From JAFECT01 sp963838235 (lineage in GTDB: Bacteria > Pseudomonadota > Alphaproteobacteria > Caulobacterales > Caulobacteraceae), in NCBI GenBank assembly GCA_963838235.1, contig CAWIQJ010000001.1:310001-374000 (forward strand): a stretch of 64,000 nt of DNA, given 5' to 3'. The translations under genes and the position numbers were made by a program. Positions 62,997 to 64,000 of the stretch are shown here, one piece after another. Each line of letters begins with the position of its first letter. Positions within the stretch are counted from its first letter, which is position 1. The notes below the pieces were generated by a model. It searched no databases. It was not told the DNA's origin and was given only the letters and a program-made list of their open reading frames with translations.

Positions 62997-64000
62997 GACC
63001 CTGTTCGACAAGGTCTGGGACGCGCATGTGGTCGAGCCCGAGGCCGCAGCGACGTCCCGCCGTGCTCTACGTCGACCTGCATCTCGTGCACGAGGTGACC
63101 TCGCCCCAGGCCTTCGCCGAACTCGATGCGCGCGGCCTGAAGATGCGCCGTCCCGACCGCACGTTCGCCACGCTCGACCATTCCACCCCGACCCTGCCCG
63201 CCGCGGCGGACGGCGCGCGGCCCTATGTGAAGCCGAAGCCGCGCGCCGCCAGGTCGAAACGCTGGAGCGCAACTGCCGCGCTCACGGCATCGACGCTGCA
63301 TGGCTGGGACAGCGCCGACGCGCGGCATCGTGCATGTGATGGGGCCGGAGCTGGGCCTGACCCAGCCCGGCATGACCGTGGTCTGCGGCGACAGCCACAC
63401 CGCAACGCACGGCGCGTTCGGCGCGCTCGCCTTCGGCATCGGCACATCGGAGGTCGGCCATGTGCTGGCGACGCAATGCCTCCTGCAGCGCAAGCCCAAG
63501 ACCCTGCGCGTCACGGTCGACGGACGGCTCACGCCCGGCGTCGGCGCCAAGGATCTGGCGCTCGCCGATCATCGCCGAACTCGGCATCGGCGGCGGCACG
63601 GGCAGCGTGATCGAATATGCGGGCGAGGCGATCCGCGCGCTCGACATGGAAGGGCGCATGACGGTCTGCAATATGTCGATCGAGACGGGCGCGCGCGCCG
63701 GCATGATCGCGCCGGACGAGGTGACCGTCGACTGGCTGCGCGGCCGGCCGCACGCGCCGCAAGGCGAAGCGTTCGACGAGACGGCCGCGCGATGGCTCGC
63801 GCTGACAGTCCGACCCGGACGCGCGTTTCGATCGCGAAGTGCGCATCGACGCGTCGCAGATGCACGCCGATGGCGACCTGGGGCGCGTACGCCGGACACC
63901 GGCGTGCCGTTGGCGCCGCTCGTACCGTCCACGACGCATTGGGGCCGCGCCGCGCGCGCCTACATGGGTCTCGAAGCCGGTCAGGCCGCTGGACGACGCG
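62983..64000 (+). CDS. leuC: 3-isopropylmalate dehydratase large subunit (frameshifted, 3' end outside window)
   Basis: LeuC with LeuD isomerises 2- to 3-isopropylmalate through a [4Fe-4S] cluster. Across frames: NRTLFDKVWDAHVVEPEAGS, LYVDLHLVHEVTSPQAFAEL, MRRPDRTFATLDHSTPT, MGPELGLTQPGMTVVCGDSH (first cluster Cys), TATHGAFGALAFGIGTSEVG, HVLATQCLLQRKPKTLRVTV, GVIEYAGE-like IEYAGEAIRALDMEGRMTVC and NMSIETGARAGMIAPDEVTV. The window ends inside the domain containing the remaining cluster cysteines. Start is GTG at 62983, overlapping ilvE by 14 bp. Frame changes are near 63040, 63235, 63310, 63570, 63810 and later. Confidence 0.87.

Overview
The window is GC-rich, gene-dense bacterial chromosome with short intergenic gaps and many ATGA stop/start overlaps. 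Gene content (dnaG-rpoD, an IlvB with the alphaproteobacterial GEAS motif, DUF1272, Hydrolase_2 proteins, Tic20-like small membrane proteins, an ELM1-type protein) points to an alphaproteobacterium, most likely Caulobacterales or a relative. I did not find a 16S gene or other decisive marker, so genus is not assigned.

Layout. 1-2.7 kb: an accessory block on the minus strand, HD-domain phosphohydrolase, then a YwgA-like protein, then a DpnI-type methyl-directed restriction endonuclease, which looks like a defence operon. 2.8-5.0 kb: uvrB. 5.1-7 kb: a PadR regulator with a membrane partner. 7-8 kb: two duplicated secreted proteins. 8.5-18.8 kb: two Hydrolase_2 (SleB-like) wall hydrolases, a DJ-1/PfpI protein, the NAD operon nadA-M50 protease-nadB-nadC with paired operators, arfB and trxB. 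19-20.7 kb: a molybdopterin oxidoreductase with its cytochrome b. 20.7-28 kb: an ELM1-like protein, greA with a terminator in its leader, an M23 protein, an S9 peptidase and two membrane proteins. 28.3-37.2 kb: carB and carA, separated by a PadR/membrane protein/CPBP-protease operon and a second S9 peptidase. 37.3-47.7 kb: DUF1272, a methyltransferase, dnaG-rpoD, pgsA, uvrC and small membrane proteins. 47.7-52.6 kb: Nudix, a degenerate CaCA-like membrane protein, an SDR-folB pair, Tic20-like proteins. 52.7-53.0 kb: tRNA-Pro and tRNA-Gln. 53.0-54.2 kb: a small accessory patch next to the tRNA. 54.3-64 kb: branched-chain amino acid genes, ilvB-ilvN-ilvC-leuA-ilvD on the minus strand and ilvE-leuC on the plus strand, diverging from a 770-bp region that carries one leader peptide plus intrinsic terminator in each direction.

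Read the annotation with one caution. Many conserved genes (uvrB, dnaG, uvrC, ilvB, ilvN, ilvC, leuA, ilvE, leuC) are interrupted by one- or two-base indels although the residues on both sides are well conserved. These cluster in 0-5 kb, 45-47 kb and 56-64 kb. I interpret most as sequencing or assembly errors and give each such gene as one feature spanning all its frames. For accessory genes (DpnI, HD, SEC-C) genuine decay cannot be separated from error.

The first 19 kb also carries seven copies of a GC-rich, nested-palindrome intergenic repeat that I did not see in the remaining 45 kb. Other repeat families occur once each at 9.7, 31.8 and 37.6 kb.
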